64,000 nt of DNA from Flavobacterium sp. 1355 (GCF_017833415.1 NZ_JAFICC010000007.1:124001-188000); one strand, 5' to 3'; shown: positions 46,700 to 56,233, numbered from the stretch's first letter. The notes: generated by a model from the letters alone, not told the origin. Program-made: numbers and translations.

Positions 46700-48900
46700 T
46701 GTCTGATTTTAAAATTAAATGTTATTCAGAATACATCCTTAGAACCCCTTTATTTTCATTAACTTCTTACCTCAGATTAATTCAGAATTATTCTTCAGAG
46801 AAAGCAATTGCGTTATATAATAATGTTGTAATAAAAGAAGCTATTAATCTGGCATCACCAGAATTAAAAAAAGGATTAGACATATGGGCATCTGATACTT
46901 CTGAATTATCTGAAGACAAAAAAAAAGCTTTTGAACTTACTTTTCTAAAATATTTATCACGAATGTCGTCCCGCTGTACTCCATTTGGTTTATTTGCAGG
47001 TTGTTCTGTTGGGAATTTAGGTACTGAAACCAATATTATTTTAGACTCTCTTACTAATCACAAGCGTTTTACACAATTTGATATGCACTATTGGGTAGCA
47101 TTGCTGCAGGATATTGCAAAAAGAAAAGATGTTGCTGCCCACCTTAATTTCTTTCCAAACACTTCGATTTATGAAATAGGTGAATTTTATCGGTTTGTTG
47201 AGTATAAGTATGAAGGCACAAAACGAGAACATACTATCTCAGCAATACGCAAAACAGATTTGCTGAAGCAAATTCAGTTTCAGGCAAAAACCGGAATCAC
47301 CATCGATGAAATGATCTTTTTTTTAGCAGATGATGAATCTGAAAAAGAAGACGCATTAGAATTTATTTCCCAACTAATTGCTTTTCAGTTTTTAGTTAGT
47401 GAGTTAGATGCCACGGTTACGGGAGATAATGAGTGGAAAAAATTGTTTTCGGTTTTAAACAGAGTACCAGACCTTCATAACCAAATTGAGTTATTTAAAA
47501 GTTTAGAAAAAAACCTGGCTGATCTGGATATAGATTTAATACCCTCACAGGAAATTTACGATACAATTAAAACAACTATTAATAAAATCGAGACTCCTTG
47601 TGATGAAAAATATCTTTTTCAAACCGATCTCAATATTACAACGCTCTCTAACAATTTAAATAAAAATATATCTAACAGAGTATTTAAGGCAATTCAGTTT
47701 TTAAACGGTATTCAAAGTCCTAAACCTGTTCAAAATCTGGAAAATTTCAAAAAATCCTTTGCTCAAAGATATGAGTCCAGAGAAATGCCATTGACGTTTG
47801 TATTGGATACAGAAATAGGAATTGGTTATCTACAGCATCAGGATATGAATGATCATCATGAAATTCTGGAAAACTATTTATTTAAAACTAAGAATACCGA
47901 AGAAAAAAATCATGCCTGGACTAGTTTTGAGTCTATACTGCATGATAAACTTCAGGATTGTATTCAAAACAAAGCCACTTCTATTACACTATCAGAAAAT
48001 GACTTTCCTAATTTTGACTCCGATTTTAAAGACGCTCCTGTTACTTTTTCGGTAATGATTGAATTGTATGATGAGGAAAATATAGCGTTAACATCTACCG
48101 GAAATATAAGCGCCTCAAAATTATTAAGCCGTTTTTGTAATGGAAATGAACAAATTTATACGCTGACGAAAGAAATTATTGAGAAGGAAAATGAGTATCA
48201 TTCTAATAAAATTCTAGCCGAAATTGTACACATACCGGAGTCCAGAATTGGAAATATTATAAGAAGACCGGTTTTACGAAAACATGAAATCAGTTATTTG
48301 TGCGCGCCCGGAGTACAGATAGAAGACAACCTGGATTTAAATGATTTATGGATTTCAATTCAGTCTGACAGAATTATTTTGCGTTCGAAAAAACACAATA
48401 AAGAAATTCTTCCGTGTTTATCAAATGCCCATAATTTTTTAACCGATTCCCTTCCTATTTACCATTTCTTATGCGATCTGGAGAGACAAAACACAAAGCC
48501 AGTTTATTCTTTTAGCTGGGGTGCTTTAATGTCACATTATGATTTTTTTCCGAGGGTAATTTTTAATGGAATTATAATCTCCAAAGCAAAATGGATAATT
48601 AAAAAGGAAGAAATAGCTCATTTTCAAAAAATGGATAAAAATACTTTGACACAGCGTTTTTCAGAATGGAGAGTAAAACGAAATATCCCGCGATTTACTA
48701 ATCTGAGTAATTCAAACAATACGCTTTTCTTTGATTTTGAAACTGAAATCTGCATTACCTTATTTTTAAAATCTGTTAAAAGCATGGAGCAATGCAGTTT
48801 AGATGAATTTTTATTTACCGATAAATCAATTGTACAAAACAATACCGGAGATAGTTTTTGCAATCAGATTATACTATCCTATTATAAAAACAGATCTTAA
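46699..48900 (+). CDS. Lantibiotic dehydratase N-terminal (glutamylation) domain protein
   Basis: The 733-aa protein matches the LanB N-terminal family: RTPLFSLTSYLRLIQN, FELTFLKYLSRMSSRCTPFG and LFAGCSVGNLG near the start, and IRRPVLRKHEISYLCAPGVQ later. In full-length LanB this part adds glutamate from Glu-tRNA to Ser/Thr of the precursor. The elimination domain is encoded separately by the next gene, 2 nt downstream, so this is a split dehydratase. The likely substrate is precursor B, which has four Thr. Confidence 0.88.
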   Translation: MSDFKIKCYSEYILRTPLFSLTSYLRLIQNYSSEKAIALYNNVVIKEAINLASPELKKGLDIWASDTSELSEDKKKAFELTFLKYLSRMSSRCTPFGLFAGCSVGNLGTETNIILDSLTNHKRFTQFDMHYWVALLQDIAKRKDVAAHLNFFPNTSIYEIGEFYRFVEYKYEGTKREHTISAIRKTDLLKQIQFQAKTGITIDEMIFFLADDESEKEDALEFISQLIAFQFLVSELDATVTGDNEWKKLFSVLNRVPDLHNQIELFKSLEKNLADLDIDLIPSQEIYDTIKTTINKIETPCDEKYLFQTDLNITTLSNNLNKNISNRVFKAIQFLNGIQSPKPVQNLENFKKSFAQRYESREMPLTFVLDTEIGIGYLQHQDMNDHHEILENYLFKTKNTEEKNHAWTSFESILHDKLQDCIQNKATSITLSENDFPNFDSDFKDAPVTFSVMIELYDEENIALTSTGNISASKLLSRFCNGNEQIYTLTKEIIEKENEYHSNKILAEIVHIPESRIGNIIRRPVLRKHEISYLCAPGVQIEDNLDLNDLWISIQSDRIILRSKKHNKEILPCLSNAHNFLTDSLPIYHFLCDLERQNTKPVYSFSWGALMSHYDFFPRVIFNGIIISKAKWIIKKEEIAHFQKMDKNTLTQRFSEWRVKRNIPRFTNLSNSNNTLFFDFETEICITLFLKSVKSMEQCSLDEFLFTDKSIVQNNTGDSFCNQIILSYYKNRS

Positions 48901-48902
48901 TT

Positions 48903-49769
48903 ATGCAAAAAGATTTTTGTTTGGGCAGCGAGTGGTTATATTATAAAATCTACACCGGAGTAAGAACTGCTGATTATATTTTGTTAGAAAAATTAAACCC
49001 TGTCATCTCAGATTTAGAAGAAAGGAAAATTATTCAAAAGTGGTTTTTTATTCGGTATAAAGATACAGAGGAACATATTAGAATTCGTTTTTTAGTAAAC
49101 AACACCAAAGATTTACTTACCGTTATTGAATCATTTTATCCTGTGTTTAGTAATCTGATAGAAGAAAATTTGATTTGGAAAATTCAGACAGATACATACA
49201 AAAGAGAACTGGAACACTACGGCGAAAAAACAATTATTGAATCGGAATCTCTTTTCTGGCACGATAGTAAAATGATCCTGCAATATCTTGAACTTAAATC
49301 TTCTTTTGACATTCAGGAATTACCGCTCTTGTTTAGCTTTTATACTATTGATACTTTTTTAAACCTGTTTCAATTATCCAACGACAGGAAGTTATTATTG
49401 TTAAGTGAATTACAAGCATCTTTTAATAAAGAATTTGAAATTGACAAAGAACAAAAAAAAGAAATAGACCGAAATTACAGATTATTAGAACCACAAATAG
49501 AAACAATTCTCAGCGGTTGTTCTAAAACTGATTTTAATGAAATCGCCGATGTCGTTGCTTATAAATCCAAACAAATAAAAAAGACCGTTTTAACCGTCAG
49601 GGAGAGAATCGAAATTTCTACACATAGTTTTTTAGCAAGTCATATTCATATGATGATAAACAGACAATATTCTTCTAAACAAAGAATGTATGAATTAATT
49701 ATTTACAATCATTTATATCGCTATTACAAAGTGCTGCATTACAGAAACAAATTCTCTCCTGTCATTTAA
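48903..49769 (+). CDS. SpaB_C-type thiopeptide/lantibiotic elimination protein
   Basis: The 288-aa protein begins CLGSEWLYYKIYTGVRTADY, then IIQKWFFIRYKDTEEHIRIR, typical of the SpaB_C (thiopeptide-type biosynthesis) family, and closes with LASHIHMMINRQYSSKQRM. It would eliminate glutamate from glutamylated Thr to leave dehydrobutyrine. It completes the split LanB. No cyclase gene follows; the next gene is convergent, 15 nt away. Confidence 0.88.
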   Translation: MQKDFCLGSEWLYYKIYTGVRTADYILLEKLNPVISDLEERKIIQKWFFIRYKDTEEHIRIRFLVNNTKDLLTVIESFYPVFSNLIEENLIWKIQTDTYKRELEHYGEKTIIESESLFWHDSKMILQYLELKSSFDIQELPLLFSFYTIDTFLNLFQLSNDRKLLLLSELQASFNKEFEIDKEQKKEIDRNYRLLEPQIETILSGCSKTDFNEIADVVAYKSKQIKKTVLTVRERIEISTHSFLASHIHMMINRQYSSKQRMYELIIYNHLYRYYKVLHYRNKFSPVI

Positions 49770-49784
49770 TCTTCTGTATTGAGT

Positions 49785-51251
49785 TTACTTACTATTTTTC
49801 AAAGCATCCAGTAATTCTACCATATCAACTACGGCATAAGTAGAAGAATAGTCAGAAACTGCATAAGGTAATATCAGGCTGTTATTATGGATAATTGCTC
49901 CGCAGGAATACACCACATTTGGTACATAACCTTCGCGTTCGTCTTCTAATGGCGAAAGTAAAGGCTCTGAAAGTCTGCCAATTTCTTTAGAAGGATCATC
50001 CAGGTCAAACAAAGAAGCTCCAATACAATAACGTCTCATTGTACCAACACCGTGGGTAATTACCAGCCAGCCTTCTGCAGTCCATAACGGTGATCCGCAA
50101 TTTCCTATTTGCGTGAGCTCCCATGTATAACGTGGTTCCTGCAGGCGAATGGGATCGTTCCATTGTGTTGCTCTTTCAGAATACATGATATAATTATTAA
50201 CGCCATCAATTCTGGCCAGCATAGCATATTTTCCTTTTATTTTTCTTGGAAATAAAGCCAGGTTTTTATTCTGAGCACCGGCGCCATGCAACGGCATTAC
50301 CCTAAAACTGTAAAAATCTTCGGTCGAAATAAGTTTCGGAAGTATGGTGTGGCCATTATAAGCTGTATAAGTAGCCATAACCCGAACAGAATCATCATCG
50401 TCTGTAAAACGAACAAACCTGGCATCTTCTATACCGCGGCTTTCAGAAGCTGATATCGGGAATATAACGCGTTCTGTAATATCAGAATCGTGTTTGAATT
50501 GTAAATCATAAAAGGAATTTGCCAGCCAAAGAATTTCCTGCAATGCCATTTTTCTCTCTTCACGAATCAACGGATCACTCAAACCAGTATTTAGAATGTT
50601 TTTTAAAACCGCAAATTCAAATTCATCCGGCAGATCCTGCATGATCTGAACAATGTACTTGTCTGTTGTATGCATTTCCGACAATTTTGTCAAAAATCGT
50701 TCTTTATTGAATAATGTTTTATGTTCAATTTCTGCCTTATCAATATGATGTCCAATTTTCATTATATGCAGATTGTTGTCCTTGTCCAAAATTCCTCTTC
50801 TAAAAACAATAGATGAAATATGGCCTTCTCCTGTTGCACGAAAAGAAATGACAACACGTTTTTCTCCTGCTCCCAACCCTGTCTGATCAAAATCTTCGAC
50901 AATAGATGGATTAAAAATTGCGGCAGATTCTATTGCATATTCCATTGTACAATAAGAACCTATAAGCATCTTACGATCAAGGGACATCGCTTCGTAATCT
51001 ATTTGCATTGCTTCTATTACAGGCCTGATTTTTTCGCAGTGTCTAAAAAAGACTGCCGAAATGTTTCTGTGACGTCTGGCAAACTCACGAAGTGTCTGTT
51101 CCAATGTTTGCAGTACCTGTTTTTCGTCAAGCTGCATAATCCGAAGTACCATTTGTTGAGTCCGCTCATAGCCATTCATAAAATATCGTGCTACAACTCT
51201 TCTTGAATCTGGTGTGAACTTTATATTTTTTCGGACTACTGATACTCTCAT
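49785..51251 (-). CDS. Glycoside hydrolase family 130 protein (phosphorylase-like)
   Basis: The 488-aa protein resembles GH130 beta-mannoside phosphorylases/hydrolases. Features include VVISFRATGEGHISSIVFRR, SESRGIEDARFVRF, YTAYNGHTILPKLIS and CGSPLWTAEGWLVITHGVG. These enzymes phosphorolyse or hydrolyse mannosyl bonds. The N-terminal ~90 residues are helical. It converges with the SpaB_C gene and is divergent from the glycosyltransferase gene, so it is probably unrelated to the RiPP unit. Confidence 0.8.
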   Translation of the reverse strand: MRVSVVRKNIKFTPDSRRVVARYFMNGYERTQQMVLRIMQLDEKQVLQTLEQTLREFARRHRNISAVFFRHCEKIRPVIEAMQIDYEAMSLDRKMLIGSYCTMEYAIESAAIFNPSIVEDFDQTGLGAGEKRVVISFRATGEGHISSIVFRRGILDKDNNLHIMKIGHHIDKAEIEHKTLFNKERFLTKLSEMHTTDKYIVQIMQDLPDEFEFAVLKNILNTGLSDPLIREERKMALQEILWLANSFYDLQFKHDSDITERVIFPISASESRGIEDARFVRFTDDDDSVRVMATYTAYNGHTILPKLISTEDFYSFRVMPLHGAGAQNKNLALFPRKIKGKYAMLARIDGVNNYIMYSERATQWNDPIRLQEPRYTWELTQIGNCGSPLWTAEGWLVITHGVGTMRRYCIGASLFDLDDPSKEIGRLSEPLLSPLEDEREGYVPNVVYSCGAIIHNNSLILPYAVSDYSSTYAVVDMVELLDALKNSK

Positions 51252-51579
51252 AGATTTATTTTTTAATTACAAAATGTAAGTCTTTTTTTATATGTTTTAG
51301 AAATTATTTAAGTCATATAGCAGCTAATTCAAAAAGCGGGGAACTATAATGCCTTAAACAAGGTTTTCATTTGTATTTAACAACAAGTTAATAATTTTGT
51401 TAAAGAAAAAACTTAATATTATATTAAAAATTTTGTGAAATCGTATCAAAATAGAAACTTCACTTAGTACAGCACATTATAATCTCTGATTTAAAATTAT
51501 ATATTAGCTGAACATTTTAATGCTGATAAGTAATCATTAAACTATTTCAACCAAAAATTCCAAAACAAAAACCACTTCC
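51252..51579. other. AT-rich divergent spacer
   Basis: No gene is visible. It lies between the divergent GH130 and glycosyltransferase genes and probably holds their promoters, but I see no clear full consensus. Confidence 0.5.
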
Positions 51580-53118
51580 ATGACCAAGAAAACTATAATT
51601 TTAATTGGATTTATAATCTTAAAATTTGTTTTACAATACGTTCTATTAAGTTCTGAATATGATTTGCACCGTGATGAATATCTGCATCTCGATCAGGCAC
51701 ATCATTTGGCATGGGGTTATTTATCAGTTCCTCCCGTAACATCCTGGATTTCCTATCTGATTTTTTTACTGGGAAATTCTGTTTTTTGGGTGAAGTTCTT
51801 TCCCTCTCTTTTTGGAGTTTTGACACTTATCATTGTCTGGAAAACAATTGAAGTTCTAAAAGGAAACTTGTACGCCCTTGTTTTAGGCGCTACCTGTATT
51901 GTATTTTCGTCTTTATTGCGGATTAATATGCTTTATCAGCCCAATTCCTTAGACGTTTTGTGCTGGACTGCTTTTTATTATGTTGTCATTTTATATGTCA
52001 CTTCAGAAAATACAAAATGGTTTTATATTGGAGCAATTGTCTTTGCGCTTGGGTTTCTCAATAAATATAATATTCTTTTTTTGCTCATCGGCCTCTTGCC
52101 TGCCCTTTTATTGTCTGCTCAACGAAAAATTCTGAGCGAGAAAAAACTCTATTTTGCCTTGATTTTTGGACTACTATTAATTCTGCCAAATCTGTTATGG
52201 CAATACAACAACCATTTCCCTATTGTGCATCATATGAAAGAACTGGCCGAAACACAATTGGTCAATGTTGACCGGCTGGATTTTCTAAAAGAACAGCTGT
52301 TGTTTTTTATAGGTTCCTTTTTAGTTATTATTGCTGGCTTATACGCTTTACTGTTTTATAAGCCTTTCCTCAAATATAGATTTTTCTTTGCATCACTTAT
52401 TTTTACACTTATCGTATTTTTATATTTCAAGGCAAAAGCATATTACGCCATTGGGTTGTATCCTGTTTACATTGCATTTGGCGCCGTATTTCTTTCCGAC
52501 ATCCTGAAGTCAGGATGGAAACGTTATTTGCAGCCCGTATTTATTATCATTCCTTTATTATTATTTATTCCGATGTACAATTTGGCGTTTCCTAATAAAA
52601 GCCCCGAATATATTGTACAACATCCCGAAAAATATAAAAACCTGGGCATGCTTCGTTGGGAAGACGGAAAAGACCATGCGCTGCCACAGGATTTTGCCGA
52701 TATGCTGGGATGGAAAGAGCTTGCCCGCAAAACAGATTCTGTATATGCAGCTTTGCCAAATCCGGAAAAAACACTTGTTCTATGCGACAATTACGGACAG
52801 GCCGGAGCCATTAATTATTATACTAAAAAAGGAATAAAAGCAGTTTCTTTTAATGCTGATTATGTAAATTGGTTTAATCTGAACGTACAATACAAAAATC
52901 TTATTCGGGTTAAGGAATATGACAAAAACAATGATGAGTTTAAAGAAACCAGTCCGTATTTTAAATCTTCTTTGATTGCCGGCGAAATAACTAATAAATA
53001 TGCCCGCGAATACAAAACCACTATTTTTTTATTTACCGATGCTAAAATCAATATCAATAAAAGAATAGAACAAGAAATCAAGGAAACGAAAGATTACAGT
53101 AATAATACAAATGATTGA
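51580..53118 (+). CDS. GT39-type membrane glycosyltransferase
   Basis: The 512-aa protein is a polytopic membrane enzyme with about ten hydrophobic segments. The early loop EYDLHRDEYLHLDQAHHLAW contains the acidic residues expected for ArnT/PMT-like transferases that use polyprenyl-phosphate sugars. The C-terminal ~150 residues are a soluble periplasmic domain (LVLCDNYGQAGAINYYTKKG). The acceptor is unknown. It overlaps the DUF4269 gene by 8 nt. Confidence 0.85.
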   Translation: MTKKTIILIGFIILKFVLQYVLLSSEYDLHRDEYLHLDQAHHLAWGYLSVPPVTSWISYLIFLLGNSVFWVKFFPSLFGVLTLIIVWKTIEVLKGNLYALVLGATCIVFSSLLRINMLYQPNSLDVLCWTAFYYVVILYVTSENTKWFYIGAIVFALGFLNKYNILFLLIGLLPALLLSAQRKILSEKKLYFALIFGLLLILPNLLWQYNNHFPIVHHMKELAETQLVNVDRLDFLKEQLLFFIGSFLVIIAGLYALLFYKPFLKYRFFFASLIFTLIVFLYFKAKAYYAIGLYPVYIAFGAVFLSDILKSGWKRYLQPVFIIIPLLLFIPMYNLAFPNKSPEYIVQHPEKYKNLGMLRWEDGKDHALPQDFADMLGWKELARKTDSVYAALPNPEKTLVLCDNYGQAGAINYYTKKGIKAVSFNADYVNWFNLNVQYKNLIRVKEYDKNNDEFKETSPYFKSSLIAGEITNKYAREYKTTIFLFTDAKININKRIEQEIKETKDYSNNTND

Positions 53119-53635
53119 CTTTAGTACTATTGAATATCTAAAAAAAGGAAATCCAAGACAGATTCGGGCTTATGAAGTTCTGATTCAGAATAAGATTTTT
53201 CTAAATATTGCTGAATTTGATCCTGTTTTAACAGGTACAATTCCGATAAACATTGACATTGAAAACAGTGATCTCGATATTATTTGTTATTGGAAAAACA
53301 AAACTGATTTTAAAGAAAAGCTAACTGCTGTTTTTGGAAATAAAAATGGTTTTACCATTCGGGAAGCTAAAATTAACGAACAAGAATCTGTTATTGCAAA
53401 CTTTATAGCAGATGGTTTTGAAATCGAAATCTTCGGACAAAATATTCCGGTTTATAAACAGAATGCTTACAGGCATATGATTATTGAATACAAAATTTTA
53501 CAATCAAAAGGTGAAAAATTCAGACAGGAAATAATTAAGCTAAAGCAAAACGGTCATAAAACTGAGCCTGCTTTTGGCATTTTACTGGGTTTAAAAAACG
53601 ATCCCTATCAGGAATTATTGGATTATAAACTCTAA
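53111..53635 (+). CDS. DUF4269 family protein
   Basis: The 174-aa protein begins with a helical segment (STIEYLKKGNPRQIRAYEVL), then a loop VLTGTIPINIDIENSDLDII reminiscent of nucleotidyltransferase-type GS..D.D motifs, and closes with PAFGILLGLKNDPYQELL. That is the pattern of DUF4269. Whether it binds nucleotides is untested. It is coupled to the glycosyltransferase gene. Confidence 0.8.
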   Translation: MIDFSTIEYLKKGNPRQIRAYEVLIQNKIFLNIAEFDPVLTGTIPINIDIENSDLDIICYWKNKTDFKEKLTAVFGNKNGFTIREAKINEQESVIANFIADGFEIEIFGQNIPVYKQNAYRHMIIEYKILQSKGEKFRQEIIKLKQNGHKTEPAFGILLGLKNDPYQELLDYKL

Positions 53636-53720
53636 AAGCAAGCAATAAAAAACAATTATCAACTAATAACCAATATATTAGGCTTTTAAAATTAAATAAA
53701 TAAAAAAATCCGTTATTTCT

Positions 53721-53750
53721 TTGCAAAACTGTATTTACTACGTATCTTTG
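53721..53750 (+). promoter_or_regulatory. Promoter of tRNA-fMet copy 2
   Basis: TTG at 53721-53723, a 19-nt spacer and TATCTTTG at 53743-53750 repeat the arrangement at the first fMet tRNA. The -7 box and the leader that follows it are the same as in copy 1. Confidence 0.8.
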
Positions 53751-53762
53751 CACCCGAAACAT

Positions 53763-53835
53763 CGCGGGATAGAGCAGTAGGCAGCTCGTCGGGCTCATAA
53801 CCCGAAGGTCACAGGTTCGAGTCCTGTTCCCGCTA
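53763..53835 (+). tRNA. Initiator tRNA-fMet(CAT), copy 2
   Basis: Same sequence as the copy at 4228, with the same 1:72 mismatch, GGG/CCC anticodon stem and CTCATAA loop. The match extends upstream through the -7 box. The downstream flank differs. Confidence 0.95.
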
Positions 53836-53841
53836 CTACGA

Positions 53842-53882
53842 CAAAAAACACCACTTGAAAAAGTTGGTGTTTTTTTTATTCT
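53842..53882 (+). terminator. Terminator of tRNA-fMet copy 2
   Basis: AAAAAACACCACTTG and AGTTGGTGTTTTTTTT form a hairpin with a T tail directly after the tRNA. Confidence 0.8.
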
Positions 53883-53891
53883 AAATTTTAA

Positions 53892-53949
53892 CAGCTCGTC
53901 GAATTCATATCCGCCGCGGCGCGCACAGGTTCGAGTCCTGTTCCCGCTA
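53892..53949 (+). pseudogene. Degenerate partial copy of tRNA-fMet
   Basis: CAGCTCGTCG is intact, the anticodon arm is replaced by a different GC-rich stretch, and the last 26 nt plus ACTAAG are the same as the tRNA 3' end and its flank. The acceptor 5' strand is missing, so no cloverleaf forms. The terminator hairpin that follows matches the one after copy 1. It is likely a remnant of integration or unequal recombination at the tRNA. Confidence 0.7.
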
Positions 53950-53954
53950 CTAAG

Positions 53955-53990
53955 ACAAAAGCTTCAGAGAAATCTGGAGCTTTTGTCTTT
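53955..53990 (+). terminator. Terminator-like hairpin behind tRNA remnant
   Basis: ACAAAAGCTTCAGAG-AAAT-CTGGAGCTTTTGTC is a hairpin nearly the same as that behind tRNA-fMet copy 1. Confidence 0.7.
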
Positions 53991-54181
53991 TTATGCTAAC
54001 CTTTTAAAATATATTTTTAAATTGATTTAGATCGCGGGTACAAAGTCAGGGACATTCGTACAGCTTAGTTAGAACTCTTCAGGGAGCAGGGATATTTTAA
54101 AGGATATTTTTTTATCTTTGAAACTCAGAATTTTTAATCCAAATGGCTTTATCTTTGAGCCTTTAGAAATTGATACTCATA

Positions 54182-54598
54182 ATGGAACAGAAAATACATC
54201 AGGGAAGAAACGTAAAACGCTTCAGAGAAATGCTTGGAATCAAACAGGAAGCATTGGCTTTTGATCTGGGGAATGACTGGAATCAAAAGAAAATTTCTAT
54301 GTTAGAGCAAAAAGATGTAATTGAAGATGATATTCTTAATCAAATCTCCAATTCTTTGAAAATTCCTGTTGAAGCATTTCAAAATTTTGATGAAGAACAA
54401 GCTATAAATATCATTGCAAATACTTACTCATTCCAAGACTTTAAGGATAATGCAGTTGCTTCTGGATTTAGTTACCAACCTTCTTTTAATCCAGTTGATA
54501 AAATTGTTCAGTTATATGATGAGAAAATCGCTTTGTACGAGCGCATGCTGAAAGAAAAAGACGAAATGATGAAAAGACTTGAACAATTAATAAAATAA
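54182..54598 (+). CDS. XRE-family HTH regulator with C-terminal coiled coil
   Basis: With the start at ATG 54182 the protein is 138 aa. Residues ~5-60 form a Cro/CI-type helix-turn-helix (GRNVKRFREMLGIKQEALAF, WNQKKISMLEQKD, ILNQISNSLKIPVEAF). The end is a coiled coil (VQLYDEKIALYERMLKEKDE). Candidate -7 boxes TATCTTTG are at 54113 and 54150. It may regulate a mobile or accessory function, but its target is unknown. Confidence 0.8.
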   Translation: MEQKIHQGRNVKRFREMLGIKQEALAFDLGNDWNQKKISMLEQKDVIEDDILNQISNSLKIPVEAFQNFDEEQAINIIANTYSFQDFKDNAVASGFSYQPSFNPVDKIVQLYDEKIALYERMLKEKDEMMKRLEQLIK

Positions 54599-54746
54599 TT
54601 CAAAGACTTTTTCGCTAAAAACGTAGCAACTCTATAAAACCGAAGGTTGTTTAATTTTGATGCTATATTACTATAAATCTCTCATTATCTGTAAGTGTTA
54701 GGTGGAATTATTAACTACCAACACATATGATAAATTTACCAAAGGA

Positions 54747-55073
54747 TTAAGATTTTGACTTATTATCAAACAACTTCAAAACTTTCATTAGAAAACAAAT
54801 AATTGACAAATAAATCAACAACGTTAATAACTGTCCTAAAATGAAAACAAAGTCATTAGTCCCAAAAAGCAAACTTAAATAAGTACCAAAGTAATGAAAT
54901 ATACCCTAAATATTTTGTATTTTAAAATGACATTCTCCTAATGTTCCATTACAAAATAAGCTCACTAAACCGTTTCTTATTTTTAAATCATTAAGAACAT
55001 CGTAAGAAACAAGAATTATACATACTGATATTAGCACATACAAACTATACTCAATTTTATTTATTAGCTTCAT
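54747..55073 (-). pseudogene. Two-TM small membrane protein interrupted by an in-frame TAG
   Basis: Reading from ATG 55073, a 108-codon frame runs to TAA at 54747, broken only by TAG at codon 56 (54906-54908). Both sides are coding-like: YSLYVLISVCIILVSY before the stop and FVFILGQLLTLLIYLSIICF after it, each a good membrane helix. It begins 5 nt after the stop of an Rhs C-terminal fragment, the usual position of an immunity gene. It is probably a decayed immunity protein; codon 56 may once have been Gln, Lys or Trp. Confidence 0.65.
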
Positions 55074-55078
55074 AATAA

Positions 55079-55395
55079 TTATTCGTTGATTCCTTTTTCA
55101 CCTTTTTTAAGCTTCGATGTGGTTGGAACTAATCTTACATCGTAGTCTTTGCCTTTATTTCTACTTTCTATTTTTTCTTGTTTAGCATTAGGTCTTTCAT
55201 CAACCAATCCTTTTCCTTCTCCATTTTTTAGCTTATTTCCGTTCTCATCTTGAAGTATATTCAAAACAGTAGTTGGAATATCTGAACAATCACTTGTTGT
55301 TAATGTATAATCTTGGTCAGCTTTACGGATTCCTGCCACAATAGCTTCGTCATCTTTAGCTCCGTTAGTTTCTATTCTATATGCTTGGGAAAATC
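55079..55395 (-). pseudogene. Orphan C-terminal fragment, Rhs toxin-like
   Basis: The frame is open from about 55395 without a start codon: ...AYRIETNGAKDDEAIVAGIR, KADQDYTLTTSDCSDIPTT, ending KLKKGEKGINE. It is cut at its 5' end where the duplicated block starts (GGAAAATCACACCAGTCC at 55388). This suggests recombination joined an unrelated end. The function is unknown, but the position before a small membrane gene fits a toxin C-terminus/immunity pair. Confidence 0.55.
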
Positions 55396-56233
55396 ACACC
55401 AGTCCAAATAATATTTTTATTTATAAATGAACTTGTTTTTGCTTAAATTGTACTTATAATTTCTTTGATTTTTTTCATAAAAACCATCAAAACCAAAAAA
55501 AACAAATTCTTTCCAACCTTCAAAATGTTGCTTTGCTAACTTTTTATTGGAAAAATTAAGTAAACCAATATATATAATAGTATCATTCGATTTGTCCACA
55601 AAACCAATATACTGTCTGTTATACTTAAAAAATTTATTTTTAACATTTTTAGGGTCTCTATACTTAGCTTTAATTTTAGATTTATCTAAATTTAGACTGT
55701 CTAAAATAGTGGTTTCGTATTCGTAATAGTTTTTAAATAAAAAATTCTCTGTTTTTTTTACGTCATCAATTGTTGGAGTATATGGGATTTTATAATTGGG
55801 TTCAACAAATGGATATTTCGTGTTTACATCAAAAATAACTCCTTCACCACAATAATATCCCTCTAGTTTAATGATTTTAGGATATTGTAAAATACTAACT
55901 AATAATATTAAAGCAATTTTTTTCATATTTATTTATATTGAAAAGGTATAACTGTTGTTGTAGTTCCTGATATAGGAACTATTTGCATCCCAGACGAAGA
56001 ATAGTTAGTTTGTAAATGTGTAGTTGGCATTGTTTGTTGTTGAAAATATCTAGTGCTACTACCATTTGAATTTATAGCTTGACCCAGTGCATTACCATTT
56101 GCATCATTATTATAGTGAGTTATTAATGACAACCCATTTTCTCCTCTAATTATTTTCCCAATGCATAGATTCATATTCTGCAAACGTACCCATGCCAGGA
56201 GCTCCAAGTAATGTATTATCAATTACTCCATCC
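55388..56233. repeat. Duplicated block, copy 1 (partner 63153-64000)
   Basis: The sequence is nearly identical to 63153-64000, offset 7765 bp, with only scattered substitutions and a 2-nt deletion here. It spans the putative immunity gene and the end of a metalloprotease-like toxin. The true length is unknown because the other copy reaches the window edge. Confidence 0.9.
55417..55926 (-). CDS. Putative immunity protein, duplicated (copy 1)
   Basis: The 169-aa product starts MKKIALILLVSILQYPKIIK, a short hydrophobic signal-like N-terminus, and is otherwise polar with many Tyr, Asn and Lys. It follows a metalloprotease-like toxin end after 2 nt and is copied with one visible amino acid change (Ile18 to Met) at 63182. 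The pairing suggests immunity to that toxin. No family is recognised. Confidence 0.7.
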   Translation of the reverse strand: MKKIALILLVSILQYPKIIKLEGYYCGEGVIFDVNTKYPFVEPNYKIPYTPTIDDVKKTENFLFKNYYEYETTILDSLNLDKSKIKAKYRDPKNVKNKFFKYNRQYIGFVDKSNDTIIYIGLLNFSNKKLAKQHFEGWKEFVFFGFDGFYEKNQRNYKYNLSKNKFIYK

